Of a DNA stretch of 64,000 nucleotides, positions 1 through 9,429 are shown in pieces; position 1 is the first letter of the stretch; every line of letters begins with the position of its first letter. Where the stretch lies: NCBI RefSeq assembly GCF_014773395.1, contig NZ_JACXAF010000019.1:28625-92624 (forward strand), given 5' to 3'. Below the pieces are notes generated by a model that was given only the letters and a program-made list of their open reading frames with translations, was not told the origin of the DNA and searched no databases. The DNA comes from Neiella litorisoli (GTDB lineage: Bacteria > Pseudomonadota > Gammaproteobacteria > Enterobacterales > Neiellaceae). The translations under genes and the position numbers were made by a program.

Positions 1-674
1 ACTGGCTGCAGGTCATGCTCGCGACCATGGCGCAACGGCCCAACACAGTGTTAGTCAGTGCCCATCAAGTCGAAGGCGACAACGCCCCGCCACTGGAAAA
101 AATTCGCACCGCATTGAGCAATGCCGAATTGGACTGCGCAGTGACTTTCTTACCGGGCCGAAACCTGTTCTTGAAGCGCGATACCTTCACCAAACTCGGC
201 GGCTTTCCTGAGCATTTGGTCACTTGCGAAGATTACTATTTTACCGAGCGCGCCAGTCAGCTCGGCGAATTGTTCTATACCTCGGCGGCCAGTTATGTCC
301 ACCTTGGCGAAGACAAGGTCTATCAAGACATGTTCCATAAAGAGATCTGGCGAGGACAAAGCAACCTTGCATCAATCAAGGGCCGCACCATCCCTCTGCG
401 AGAATGGCCCAGTTTTATTGTGCCGCCGGCGCTGCTGGCATTGCTGCTACTCACTGTCATTAGTGCGGCATTGGGCGCTTGGTCATTATCAGCGCTCGGC
501 TTGCTGTTGTTTTTCATGCCGGTCGCCGCTTACAGTTGGCGTCTCAAGCGATTGGTCGGCGCCTCAGTGCCACTCTCCAAAGTCCTGCAATTTTATAGTA
601 TGTTTTTTCCTGCGCGGGCAATTGGCACCCTCAGCGGGGCATTAAAAGAAGTCAAAACCACAAGCCACGGCTAG
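1..674 (+). CDS. Family 2 glycosyltransferase, C-terminal part (5' truncated by window edge)
   Basis: The frame is open from base 3, so the true start lies left of the window. Counting from the first visible Met at base 15, the sequence has the acceptor-side half of a GT2 domain: a 'GRNLFLKRD' strand near residues 48-56, the acidic 'CEDYYF' motif (E72-D73) that in GT2 enzymes supplies the catalytic base, and a Trp/Arg/Gln segment near 111-115. Two hydrophobic segments at about 132-152 and 157-174 anchor the protein in the inner membrane. It probably adds a sugar to an undecaprenyl-linked repeat unit on the cytoplasmic face. The next gene starts 10 bases downstream, so they are co-transcribed. 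The sugar cannot be read from sequence. Confidence 0.8.
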   Translation, partial: WLQVMLATMAQRPNTVLVSAHQVEGDNAPPLEKIRTALSNAELDCAVTFLPGRNLFLKRDTFTKLGGFPEHLVTCEDYYFTERASQLGELFYTSAASYVHLGEDKVYQDMFHKEIWRGQSNLASIKGRTIPLREWPSFIVPPALLALLLLTVISAALGAWSLSALGLLLFFMPVAAYSWRLKRLVGASVPLSKVLQFYSMFFPARAIGTLSGALKEVKTTSHG

Positions 675-684
675 CAAGGGATTT

Positions 685-1809
685 ATGAGCACTCAACGCA
701 ACGTTTTACAGTTTATTTGCCCAACCGGCTTCTACGGCGCAGAGCGCTGGATCTTGGCTTTGGCCAAACACCTTCCAGAGCATCATATTCGCAGCGATTT
801 GGCAGTGACCTTAGAAACCGACTCGAAAGATTTAGAGCTGGTCAAGCAATTCAAAGCCTGTTGCGGCGAAGCCTTTGAGCTGCCAATGAAAAATCGCTTT
901 GATTTGTCTGTGGTGACGCAATTGGTTGAGCTGATCCGCGAGCGCCAAATCGACATCATCCACACCCACGGCTACAAGTCCGACATCATTGGTGTGCTGG
1001 CCGCACGCAAAGCCGGCATTCCTTGCGTAGTCACTCCGCACGGTTTTGAAAATGCTCGCGATCTGAAACTACGCTTGTTTATTTGGCTGGGCTGCAAAGC
1101 CATGACTTACGCCGAAGCGGTGGCGCCACTTTCGCAAGCGTTATGTGAAGACTCGCGGCGGGTTGGCGTTAAAGAGCAACGTTTGCACTACATTCAAAAC
1201 GGCGTTGATTTGAGTGAAATTGAAGCGATTCGCCAATCGGATCGAGTCGCCGCCAAAGCGCCAGCCAGCAAACGCATTGGCTTTATTGGCCAAATGATAT
1301 CTCGTAAGAATATCCGCGATATCCTCGATATTTTTAACACCATGGCTGGCGACGATCCAAATCTGGAGCTGGTATTGCTCGGCGACGGCGATGAGCGCCA
1401 AGCGCTCGAACAATACAGTCAGCAGTTACCGCATCATCAACGCATCAAGTTTCTCGGCTTTCGCGATGACCGCTTGGAGCTGTTGAAAAGCTTCGATCTG
1501 TTCGTCATGTCCTCCACGCTAGAGGGGATCCCACGTTGCCTGATGGAAGCGTGCGCCATGGAAACGCCAATCGCCGCTTACGACATCCCTGGCATCGATC
1601 AGCTCATTGAACATCAACAAACGGGGCTGTTGGCGCCGCTCGGTGACAAGGCAGCATTACAACAATGCTGGCAACAGCTATTAGACAACCCAGCCGAGGC
1701 GAAACAACTTGGCGTTAATGCTCGGTTGTTTGTTGAAGAGCACTTTTCAGCCAAACGGATGGCTCGCGAATATGATGAGCTATTCCGTCAACTGCTCGGG
1801 GATTCTTAA
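685..1809 (+). CDS. GT4 glycosyltransferase
   Basis: This 374-residue protein has the two-lobed GT-B layout of family GT4. The N-lobe has a glycine-containing loop ('GFYGAERW', 15-22) and 'IIHTHGYKSD' (91-100). The C-lobe opens at about 198 with 'GFIGQMISRKN', has the 'LLGDGDE' nucleotide-binding turn (231-237) and the E-x7-E pair E280/E288 in 'EGIPRCLMEA'. Such enzymes transfer a sugar from a nucleotide donor with retention of configuration, at the cytoplasmic membrane surface. A Shine-Dalgarno-like AAGGG lies just upstream of the ATG. It sits 10 bases after the GT2 gene and one base before the deacetylase gene. Donor and acceptor are unknown. Confidence 0.88.
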   Translation: MSTQRNVLQFICPTGFYGAERWILALAKHLPEHHIRSDLAVTLETDSKDLELVKQFKACCGEAFELPMKNRFDLSVVTQLVELIRERQIDIIHTHGYKSDIIGVLAARKAGIPCVVTPHGFENARDLKLRLFIWLGCKAMTYAEAVAPLSQALCEDSRRVGVKEQRLHYIQNGVDLSEIEAIRQSDRVAAKAPASKRIGFIGQMISRKNIRDILDIFNTMAGDDPNLELVLLGDGDERQALEQYSQQLPHHQRIKFLGFRDDRLELLKSFDLFVMSSTLEGIPRCLMEACAMETPIAAYDIPGIDQLIEHQQTGLLAPLGDKAALQQCWQQLLDNPAEAKQLGVNARLFVEEHFSAKRMAREYDELFRQLLGDS

Positions 1810-1810
1810 T

Positions 1811-2824
1811 ATGGCTACTTCGGCGCGCAAGGATGTGTTGTTTGTAGTGTCAATCGACACCGAAGAAGAATGGGACTGGGAAGGCCCCTTTCCAGAGCAA
1901 AACTGCTCGGTCAGCAACATTCAAAACGTCCCGAAGTTCCACCGATTTCTTAGCGATTGTGGTGTACGGCCGACTTACTTCGTCGATTATGCCGTTGCCT
2001 CAATGCCCGAGGCCGCCAAGACCTTGAAGTCCGTGTTGGACATTGGCGACAGCGAGCTCGGCGCCCATTTACATCCGTGGTGCAACCCTCCCTATACCGG
2101 CGAGACCGGTGAATTTGAATCTCATGTGGTGAATCTGCCACGGCAGTTGGTTGCTGATAAGCTCGATGAGCTGATGGCCAAGTTGCTCACTGAATTTGGC
2201 AGTTCCCCCAAGTCTTTTCGCACCGGCCGCTGGGGCATTGATGGCAAAGTACTAGAACTGCTGATAGAGCGCGGTATCGAAGTCGATTCCAGCGTCTACC
2301 CCTTTTATCGCAACAGCTATTTCTCTTGCTTTCCGAGCCCGACCGATGCCTATTGGCCGAATGTAGCCAATCCATTGCAGCCCGGCAGTCAACGCGACAT
2401 CATGGAGTTGCCGGTATCGGTGGGCTTCAACCGCAGTAACTATGAGCTATGTGAGCGCATCCATCACCGCTTGTCTAACTCGGCCTTCGGCAAACTCCGA
2501 TTTATCGGCTTTCTTTGGCACCTGAAACTGCTGCGCAAACTTTACCTGACGCCAGAGCTATGCAACGGCGCCGAGATGGTGAACCTTTGCGACTCGCTAC
2601 TCAGCAAAGATCAACCCGTGCTGCATATGTATTTGCACAGCTCCAGCTTGATTAAGGGGCAAACAGGCTTGATGGAGGCCGACTTGGGTTTTAAAACCAT
2701 TTGTGAGCGAATCAAACAAGTGCTCGATCACTTGAATAAAAAGGCAAATGTGAACTTTTGCACCGTCTCAGAAGCCGCCAGCATCTTAAGAACCCGAAAT
2801 GGCCAAGGAGCATTGCTACGATGA
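1811..2824 (+). CDS. Polysaccharide deacetylase family protein (NodB-like)
   Basis: A start at 1811 is chosen, one base after the preceding stop; an upstream in-frame ATG at 1709 lies inside the GT4 gene and gives an unrelated leader. The 337-residue protein opens with 'SIDTEEEWDW' (14-23), the acidic metal-binding motif of carbohydrate esterase 4-like enzymes. 'GAHLHPW' (84-90) follows with the two histidines that complete the metal site, then 'SFRTGRWG' (135-142) and a late 'YLHSSS' segment. This is not the usual exosortase-locus DUF3473 deacetylase, which has a different first motif. It has no signal peptide, so it is predicted to be cytoplasmic. It would remove N- or O-acetyl groups from a sugar precursor or lipid-linked unit. 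It overlaps the next gene by ATGA. Confidence 0.82.
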   Translation: MATSARKDVLFVVSIDTEEEWDWEGPFPEQNCSVSNIQNVPKFHRFLSDCGVRPTYFVDYAVASMPEAAKTLKSVLDIGDSELGAHLHPWCNPPYTGETGEFESHVVNLPRQLVADKLDELMAKLLTEFGSSPKSFRTGRWGIDGKVLELLIERGIEVDSSVYPFYRNSYFSCFPSPTDAYWPNVANPLQPGSQRDIMELPVSVGFNRSNYELCERIHHRLSNSAFGKLRFIGFLWHLKLLRKLYLTPELCNGAEMVNLCDSLLSKDQPVLHMYLHSSSLIKGQTGLMEADLGFKTICERIKQVLDHLNKKANVNFCTVSEAASILRTRNGQGALLR

Positions 2825-3897
2825 CACTATCCATCGCATTAGCAGCCAGCAGCGATCAGCAACAATGGGATGATTTTGTCAGCACTCAGGCTAGTGCATC
2901 GCCCTATCACCGTTTCGCTTGGGGGCAAGCTGTATCGTCAGCCTATGGCTTTACGCCCCGATATTTTGTCGCCAAACAGGACCAGCAAATTGTGGGCATA
3001 CTGCCAACCATTGCCATGGCCAAGCCGCTACTCAAAAACAAACTCTGCTCACTGCCCTACTGCGATGTGGCGGGACCATTAGCGACCGACGATAAAATCG
3101 CGAATGAACTTATTATGTCGGCCAACCAATATGCCGCTCAAAACAAGCTGGCAACAATGCAGCTGAGGCGGTTAGCATCACACGATGAATCGGAGCCAGA
3201 ACAACAATGGCAAGGTCATAAAGTCAGTATGCAAATGGCGCTTCCCGAGACTTCCGATGCGCTGCTGGCAAGTTTCAAGTCAAAATTGAGAAGCCAAATC
3301 CGCAAAGCAGAGAAGAATGGTTTGCATGCTGAAACTGGCGTCTCAGAAAAATTGTTGCAGGATTTCTATGAAGTCATGCTGGTCAATATGCGCGCTTTGG
3401 GCTCGCCAATTCACAGCTACCAATGGTTTCAGGCAATCATCAATCACTACCAAAGTCAGTGCTTACTATCAGTAGTTTATAAAGATGATATTGCTGTTGG
3501 CGGTGGCTTGATTTTGAAAAATGGCACCAGCGCCGCTATTCCATGGGCTTCAACGAAAGCTGAATTCAACCGCCTCGCTCCCAATATGTTGCTCTATTGG
3601 TCACTGCTGGCCCATTGCGCGGACCATGGTATTGAACGGTTTGATTTTGGCCGCTCGACCTTTGGCGAAGGCACCTTCAAATTCAAAACCCAATGGGGTG
3701 CGAAACCTCACCTGTTGGTATGGGACGACTACCACAAGGGCCAATTGGCCGCGGACTTACCAGTGATAAACAAGGCTGGTGCCGATTCCAAACTTAGTGG
3801 TATGGTTAAATCTTGGGTAGTTGGTGGCTGGCAACGGTTACCACTGCAGTTGACAGGGTCTCTCGGGCCAAAGCTGAGAAAGTATATCGATCTGTAG
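2821..3897 (+). CDS. FemAB-like protein, XrtA/PEP-CTERM-associated
   Basis: The ATG at 2821 overlaps the deacetylase stop (ATGA), pointing to translational coupling. The 358-residue protein has the double-GNAT architecture of the FemAB family. Its C-terminal signature 'FDFGRST', closely followed by 'FKTQWGA' (about 273-293), is the hallmark of the FemAB-related proteins found in exosortase A loci. Family members use aminoacyl-tRNA or acyl donors to make amide bonds; the substrate in exosortase loci has not been settled. The placement between a deacetylase and an amidotransferase suggests that it acylates a free amino group on a sugar (inference). A paralogous but distinct GNAT/CelD-like protein is encoded at 47467-48462. 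Confidence 0.85.
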   Translation: MTLSIALAASSDQQQWDDFVSTQASASPYHRFAWGQAVSSAYGFTPRYFVAKQDQQIVGILPTIAMAKPLLKNKLCSLPYCDVAGPLATDDKIANELIMSANQYAAQNKLATMQLRRLASHDESEPEQQWQGHKVSMQMALPETSDALLASFKSKLRSQIRKAEKNGLHAETGVSEKLLQDFYEVMLVNMRALGSPIHSYQWFQAIINHYQSQCLLSVVYKDDIAVGGGLILKNGTSAAIPWASTKAEFNRLAPNMLLYWSLLAHCADHGIERFDFGRSTFGEGTFKFKTQWGAKPHLLVWDDYHKGQLAADLPVINKAGADSKLSGMVKSWVVGGWQRLPLQLTGSLGPKLRKYIDL

Positions 3898-3907
3898 GGA
3901 CGCAGGC

Positions 3908-5806
3908 ATGTGTGGAATAGCAGGATTTAGCCAATTTAATCATGTCGAAGGGGACATCGATACACTCAAGCAAATGGGGCTTGCCATTAAGCACCGAGGG
4001 CCCGATGCCGGCGGCGAATACCTCGACCAGCACGTTGGTCTCGCCCATCGCCGTCTGGCCATCCTTGATTTGACCGAAGCGGGCAACCAGCCCATGTTTT
4101 CCGCCGATGAGCAGCTTGTCATTGTTTTCAACGGTGAAATCTACAACTTTTTAGAGCATCGCGAAGCGCTCGAAAAAGATGGTTACCAATTCAAATCTCA
4201 CAGCGATACCGAAGTCATTCTGGCCCTCTATCAGCGCGATGGTGTCGATTGCTTACAACACCTCAACGGTATGTTTGCGTTTGCCCTTTGGGATAAAACC
4301 AAGCAACAGCTGTTTATCGCCCGCGATCGTTTAGGTAAAAAGCCGCTTTACTATTATGAGCAAAATGGTCGCTTTGCCTTTGGCTCTGAGATCAAAGCCC
4401 TTCTCGAGCTCGATGATATTCCCCGCGATATTCGCTTGGATGCGGTGTACGACTTTTTTGCCTATCAGTACATTCCCGATCCCAAGAGCATTTTCCAGCA
4501 CATTCACAAGCTTCCGCCAGCACACTACATGACGGTATCTGCCGCCGGCATTGATATTCGCAAGTACTGGGATTTGTCGATGGCAACAACCTCGCAAGCA
4601 TCGGCAACAGCGCTGACCGATGAGTTAGTCGACATTCTTACCGACTGCACCAAACGGCGGATGATTTCAGATGTGCCACTCGGGGCGTTTCTGAGCGGTG
4701 GCGTCGACTCCAGCGGCGTTGTTGCGCTGATGGCAAACAACAGCGACAGCCCAGTTAAAACCTGCTCCATCGGTTTTGATGAAAAGAAATTCAACGAAAC
4801 TGAATTTGCCCAAATTGTGGCAAAACAATATCAAACCGAGCACCACGAATTTACCGTTCACCAAAACGTTAAAGACAACTTAGAGCACATTGTCAGTTAC
4901 TTTGATGAGCCGTTCGCTGATCCGTCGTTAGTACCAACTTACTTCGTCTCCGAGCTGGCAAGGCAACAAGTGACCGTCGCCATTGCCGGTGATGGTGGCG
5001 ATGAGGTATTTGCAGGCTACGAGAAATACTCGGTCGATGCGGTCGAAAACAAGCTCCGCAACGCGGTACCACGATTCATTCGCAAGAACCTGTTCCCGCC
5101 TTTAGCAAGTTTACTGTCACACAGTAGCTGGAATGTCTGTCGCCGCGGCAAATCGCTGCTGACGAGTCTTAGCGCAGAGCCTGACATGGGCTTTTACATG
5201 TCCAATGCGCAAATTGAAGACCGTCAGTGGAATGCGCTGCTAAAGCCCGAACACCAAGCCACACTGGCCAATTACCATCCGTCGACAATAACCACCGACG
5301 CCTATCAACAAGCGGACGGTCCGGATCACCTTGCGAAAATCCTGTACACCGACATGAAGACCTATCTCACCGGTGGCATTTTGGTGAAAGTGGATCGCAT
5401 GAGCATGGCCAATTCGTTAGAAGTCCGAGCGCCAATTCTAGACAAAGAAACCATCGAGTTTGCAGCCAAGTTACCAAGCGATCTGAAGTTTCATGAGGGT
5501 GACAAGAAACACATCCTCAAAAATGCATTTAAGCGGTTCTTGCCCGATGACATTCTTTACCGCAAAAAAATGGGCTTTTCCGTGCCTCTGGCCAGTTGGT
5601 TTAGAGGAGAAATCAAGGAACTCGCAGAGCATTACATTCTGCGTTCAGAGCAGGGTCTAGCGACCTACTTTGATATGGATGAAGTGCGCAAGATCTGGTT
5701 TCAGCACCAATCTGAACGCTATGACCACGGCGCCCTGCTTTGGAGTATGTTGATGTTTCAGATGTGGTGGCACAAGTACGCCCAGCCAGAGTCCGCTGAG
5801 GCCTAG
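3908..5806 (+). CDS. Asparagine synthase-like amidotransferase, XrtA-associated
   Basis: The 632-residue protein matches asparagine synthase B in length and order. Cys2 after the initiator Met ('MCGIAGF') is the glutaminase nucleophile. 'GPD' (31-33) and 'FNGEIYN' (74-80) line the glutamine site. The ATP-pyrophosphatase loop 'SGGVDSS' is at 263-269, with 'GDGGDE' further on. The family makes an amide from a carboxylate using glutamine and ATP. In exosortase A loci such proteins are thought to amidate uronic acids or other carboxylates of the exopolysaccharide rather than make free asparagine. The gene lies 10 bases after the FemAB gene and 6 bases before the acyltransferase-3 gene, in the middle of the operon. 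Confidence 0.92.
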   Translation: MCGIAGFSQFNHVEGDIDTLKQMGLAIKHRGPDAGGEYLDQHVGLAHRRLAILDLTEAGNQPMFSADEQLVIVFNGEIYNFLEHREALEKDGYQFKSHSDTEVILALYQRDGVDCLQHLNGMFAFALWDKTKQQLFIARDRLGKKPLYYYEQNGRFAFGSEIKALLELDDIPRDIRLDAVYDFFAYQYIPDPKSIFQHIHKLPPAHYMTVSAAGIDIRKYWDLSMATTSQASATALTDELVDILTDCTKRRMISDVPLGAFLSGGVDSSGVVALMANNSDSPVKTCSIGFDEKKFNETEFAQIVAKQYQTEHHEFTVHQNVKDNLEHIVSYFDEPFADPSLVPTYFVSELARQQVTVAIAGDGGDEVFAGYEKYSVDAVENKLRNAVPRFIRKNLFPPLASLLSHSSWNVCRRGKSLLTSLSAEPDMGFYMSNAQIEDRQWNALLKPEHQATLANYHPSTITTDAYQQADGPDHLAKILYTDMKTYLTGGILVKVDRMSMANSLEVRAPILDKETIEFAAKLPSDLKFHEGDKKHILKNAFKRFLPDDILYRKKMGFSVPLASWFRGEIKELAEHYILRSEQGLATYFDMDEVRKIWFQHQSERYDHGALLWSMLMFQMWWHKYAQPESAEA

Positions 5807-5812
5807 CTCTAG

Positions 5813-6844
5813 ATGTTAGGTCGTATCTACTATCTCGATGTGTTGCGAGCACTAGCGATTATGCTGGTCTTTACCGCACATACCGTCAGTAGCTTTGGCA
5901 AGGCACCTGACTTAGTGCCTTTGGGGTTCGGTGGTTCTGGAGTCGACCTATTCTTTATGTTGTCGGGCTGGCTCATCGGCTCGCAGTTATTCGCCGAACA
6001 AAAGAAATTCGGCAACATCGATGTCAAACGCTTCTGGGCTCGACGCTGGATGCGGACGCTACCCGCCTATTTCTTCGTGCTGTCGTTTACCTTGGTACAG
6101 TTATACAGCACCAAAGAGAGCGTCCCCAATCCCCTGCCATTCTTTGTTTTTCTGCAGAATTACAATCACCTCAACTACTTTACCGTCAGCTGGTCGTTGT
6201 GCGTTGAAGAGCAGTTCTACTTAGTGATCGCGCCGCTGTTGCTCTATTTGGGCCGACTGCACCGTCATTATCAAACGGCCATCCTAGTCATTTTGCTGTT
6301 GCTACCTTCTTTGTTCCGCGCAATGGGCTGGTACAGCCACTATGAGCAAACCCATGTGCGATGGGATTGCTGTCTAATCGGCGTGCTATTAGCACAGTGT
6401 TATTTCCAGTACCCAGCGTTCTGGCAAAAAGCAAAAGGTTACGCAACGCCGCTTTTGTTTATTTCTGCTGCGGCTTATCTCAGCTGCTTTGTTTTTCGTT
6501 GGTTCCCGCCGTTTGAAGGTTACCGTGATCCGAGCTTTTTATTACTCGGTGTCATCTTTGCTGGCATGGTGTTCTTTGCCGTCACCACCAAGGTGCAGCA
6601 CAAACCCATGGGCTATAGCGTTGTTATGCTCATTTCCACTCGCTCCTATTCGATGTATTTGCTCCACCCAGAAGCATTGGCATTACTTCGCAGATTTGGC
6701 GATGAGTTACCTTTTTTGCTGTACTACGGCATCGCTCTGGCGGTCACCCTCGTGATTTCAGAGTTTCTTTATCGTTGGGTCGAGATCCCGTTTATAAATA
6801 TGCGGTCCAACTTTAGCTTTTCTCAAAAAAGGGTATCGGTGTAA
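5813..6844 (+). CDS. Acyltransferase-3 family membrane O-acyltransferase
   Basis: The 343-residue protein is predicted to have about ten membrane helices. It carries the acyltransferase-3 (OafA/YrhL) signature: 'YYLDVLRALAI' at the start, the conserved His23 in 'FTAHTV', the 'RWMRTLPAY' arginine motif and 'SWSLCVEEQFY' near 118-128. Members move acetyl or other short acyl groups from the cytoplasm to sugars on the periplasmic face. It probably O-acetylates the polysaccharide built by this operon. The stop codon is followed at once by the ATG of the next GT4 gene, with no intergenic base. It is short for the family and lacks an SGNH domain, so a separate partner may be needed. Confidence 0.88.
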   Translation: MLGRIYYLDVLRALAIMLVFTAHTVSSFGKAPDLVPLGFGGSGVDLFFMLSGWLIGSQLFAEQKKFGNIDVKRFWARRWMRTLPAYFFVLSFTLVQLYSTKESVPNPLPFFVFLQNYNHLNYFTVSWSLCVEEQFYLVIAPLLLYLGRLHRHYQTAILVILLLLPSLFRAMGWYSHYEQTHVRWDCCLIGVLLAQCYFQYPAFWQKAKGYATPLLFISAAAYLSCFVFRWFPPFEGYRDPSFLLLGVIFAGMVFFAVTTKVQHKPMGYSVVMLISTRSYSMYLLHPEALALLRRFGDELPFLLYYGIALAVTLVISEFLYRWVEIPFINMRSNFSFSQKRVSV

Positions 6845-7972
6845 ATGGCGACGCGAGTTGTGCACTTAACTTATGACATGCGTATTGGTGGCACCGAAAT
6901 GGTCATCAAAAGCATTATTGAAGGCACAGATCCTGACCAGTTTGAGATGTCCATATTCTGCATCGAGGAGCCAATCGGCCCTTGGGGAAAAGCATTGCAA
7001 GCGAACGGCATTGCGTTAACCAGCATTGCTCGCCAGCCCGGTTTTGACGTTGCTCTGATTCGGAAAATTCGGCAGCACCTTCGTGCCGAGCAAATTGACA
7101 TCATCCATTGCCATCAATACACCCCTTGGGTTTATGGCGTACTCGCCGCGTTAGGTTTAAAAACCAAAGTAATATTTACTGAACATGGCCGCTTTTACCC
7201 TGACTCAAGTAGTTGGAAGCGGCGCATTATTAATCCGCTACTGAACTCAATTACCGATGCCATTACCGCGATATCTAACGCCACCAAGGGCGCATTAGGC
7301 GAATATGAGTTTTTGCCTGAGCAGAGAATCTCTACTATTTACAATGGCATCTCAGGGCTAAACGTAGAAGCCGCTGAAGTCGATTCATTGCGCCAGCAAT
7401 TGGGGCTTGCCGATAACACCAAAGTTCTCGGCACAGTCGCCCGCATGGATCCAATTAAGAATCACAAAATGATGCTCGAAGCAGTGGCTCAAGTAGTCGC
7501 CAAACATCCAAACTCTGTGCTGCTGTTGGTCGGTGATGGTGATGAGCGGGAGAATATCGAACGGTGGGTCGAGCAACTGGAGTTACAAGATCGGGTGATC
7601 TTGCCAGGTTATCAATCAGACCCTAGTCGCTATATGGCTTTAATGGACATATTTCTACTTTCATCTTTGAGCGAAGGCACATCGATGACTTTGCTCGAGG
7701 CTATGTCGCTCGGCAAGCCTTGTGTGGTGACTAATGCTGGCGGTAACCCAGAGATCATTGCCGATCAAGTCAACGGCTTTGTGACCAGCAATGATGACGG
7801 CGATGAATTTGCCGCGGCGATCACCAAGTTACTCGCAGATGAGTCGACCTTACAACAATTTCAACAAGCGTCAAAAACAAGGTTTACTTCTCGTTACCAA
7901 GCAAGCAGCATGATCCAGCAATATAACCAGTTGTATCTTACGCTAAACAAAGATAACGGCCGCGCATGTTAA
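6845..7972 (+). CDS. GT4 glycosyltransferase
   Basis: The 375-residue GT-B enzyme has 'RIGGTE' (13-18) in the N-lobe, 'IIHCHQY' (86-92) and 'FTEHGR' (111-116). In the C-lobe it has 'VARMDPIKNH' (198-207), 'LLLVGDGDE' (226-234) and the E-x7-E pair E277/E285 in 'SEGTSMTLLEAM'. These are the standard donor-binding motifs of family GT4. It starts directly after the acyltransferase stop codon and overlaps the next gene by 7 bases, so it is translated from the same message. It likely acts on the inner leaflet, adding one residue of the repeat unit. The sugar is not predictable. Confidence 0.88.
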   Translation: MATRVVHLTYDMRIGGTEMVIKSIIEGTDPDQFEMSIFCIEEPIGPWGKALQANGIALTSIARQPGFDVALIRKIRQHLRAEQIDIIHCHQYTPWVYGVLAALGLKTKVIFTEHGRFYPDSSSWKRRIINPLLNSITDAITAISNATKGALGEYEFLPEQRISTIYNGISGLNVEAAEVDSLRQQLGLADNTKVLGTVARMDPIKNHKMMLEAVAQVVAKHPNSVLLLVGDGDERENIERWVEQLELQDRVILPGYQSDPSRYMALMDIFLLSSLSEGTSMTLLEAMSLGKPCVVTNAGGNPEIIADQVNGFVTSNDDGDEFAAAITKLLADESTLQQFQQASKTRFTSRYQASSMIQQYNQLYLTLNKDNGRAC

Positions 7973-9369
7973 AGTTACTCGCCATTTACTCCATACTAAT
8001 CGGCTCAGCCGTTTCTATTTTTCGCTACAGTTGGTTTCCTGCCGCAGCTTACTCACTCAATGCAGTCATGCAACCCAAGTACATTTGGCGCTTTGAGTGG
8101 CCAGATCTGCCGATCTCAAAACTGTTGGCTATTTGCTCCATTCTTGCTTGGGGCATAGCGTTCGCCCAAAAGCGAATGGATTTAAATGTTTATAAGAGCA
8201 AGCAAGTTATCGCATTGGTATTGATTTGGGGATTGATGCATTTATCTGACACTCTCAGCCCTTACCAAAACTACTCTGCAGGAACCAGTTCCCATATTGT
8301 CTTGGGTACGCTCAACACAATCGTCATTATGTTTATCGTTCAGATTGGCATCTTGAGCGACAAAGACCAGTATCGTAATGCCGCGAAAGTTATGGCTGGG
8401 GTCTACATATTTTTAGCCCTCTACTACGTTTATTGGGCGAACGATCAATACCTATCTTATAACTGGGCACAGTTTTTCCAAGGCCGTTTGATGGGGCCTT
8501 ATCAGGGCCCTTACGATGATGCCAATAGCGCTTCTACGTTGCTGGTGATGGCGATGCCATTCATGCTGTTTGCCTACTTTTATGTTGACAACAAAATCTT
8601 TAAGTACGGCATATTAGCTGCAGTCCCCTTGCTGTGGCACGCGTTGTTCTTATTTGGCTCGCGCGGTGCCTTTTTAGGGTTGGGCGTATCAACAATTGTT
8701 GCGGTATTCATGCTGCAAGGCAGCATGAAATCTTTACCAAAGATAAAGCCATGGCAAATACGAATGTTCAAGTTCATACTCATTTTTGGTCTAGCGGTCG
8801 CCGTGATTGATCAGGGCGGCGCTATGCTGAATCGCTCAGCGACAACGGTTTCTGCTGCCCAGCAAGAGGAGCGCGATGAGCCGCTGAATCCGCGCTTAGT
8901 GTCGTGGCAGGCTGCGTTGGGTATTATTGCGGAATATCCTGCTTTGGGCGCTGGCCCGCAGCGCTTCCAATGGGCTGCTAGAGACTTAAATTTGGGCACT
9001 CCACACGTTGCTCACAACACCTTGTTGAACTTCACCGCCAACACCGGAGTTTTTGTTGGAGGCTTGTTTCTTTTCATTCTCTGGACATCGTTCAAGAGTT
9101 ACTTCCAATGCAACAACAACAATGTCGCAGCAGATCCCTTGTTGGATTATCTGAATAAAGCCTGTACTTGCTCGCTGGTGGCTTATTGCGTCTGTGGTAC
9201 GTTCCTTGATTTGATCATTTACGAACCATTTTTCTTCGTGTTGTTGTTAATCGTGTTTAAGAATCACATGGTCAACAATCTGAATTTGACCACCTCAAAA
9301 GAGCCCGAAGCGCAGCCGAAAGCAAATCCGAAATTATTTCGTAATCAAATTGACTCACGGCTTTTCTGA
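7966..9369 (+). CDS. O-antigen ligase/Wzy-like polymerase
   Basis: The 467-residue, strongly hydrophobic protein has ten or more predicted membrane segments and one large periplasmic loop in its second half. That loop contains 'GSRGAFLGLG' and, after it, 'EERDEPLNPRLVSWQAALGI' and 'PHVAHNTLLN'. An H-N pair in 'AHNTLL' after a big loop is characteristic of the WaaL/Wzy (O-antigen ligase) superfamily. Exosortase A loci usually encode a putative O-glycosylation ligase of this type. It would polymerise repeat units or transfer the glycan to a protein or lipid on the periplasmic side. It overlaps the GT4 gene by 7 bases. Ligase and polymerase cannot be told apart by sequence. Confidence 0.82.
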   Translation: MLKLLAIYSILIGSAVSIFRYSWFPAAAYSLNAVMQPKYIWRFEWPDLPISKLLAICSILAWGIAFAQKRMDLNVYKSKQVIALVLIWGLMHLSDTLSPYQNYSAGTSSHIVLGTLNTIVIMFIVQIGILSDKDQYRNAAKVMAGVYIFLALYYVYWANDQYLSYNWAQFFQGRLMGPYQGPYDDANSASTLLVMAMPFMLFAYFYVDNKIFKYGILAAVPLLWHALFLFGSRGAFLGLGVSTIVAVFMLQGSMKSLPKIKPWQIRMFKFILIFGLAVAVIDQGGAMLNRSATTVSAAQQEERDEPLNPRLVSWQAALGIIAEYPALGAGPQRFQWAARDLNLGTPHVAHNTLLNFTANTGVFVGGLFLFILWTSFKSYFQCNNNNVAADPLLDYLNKACTCSLVAYCVCGTFLDLIIYEPFFFVLLLIVFKNHMVNNLNLTTSKEPEAQPKANPKLFRNQIDSRLF

Positions 9370-9429
9370 TTCAATTAGCAGTCGTATTGAGCACCAAGAA
9401 CTAGGATGATTACTTAAGGGAGCTAATTT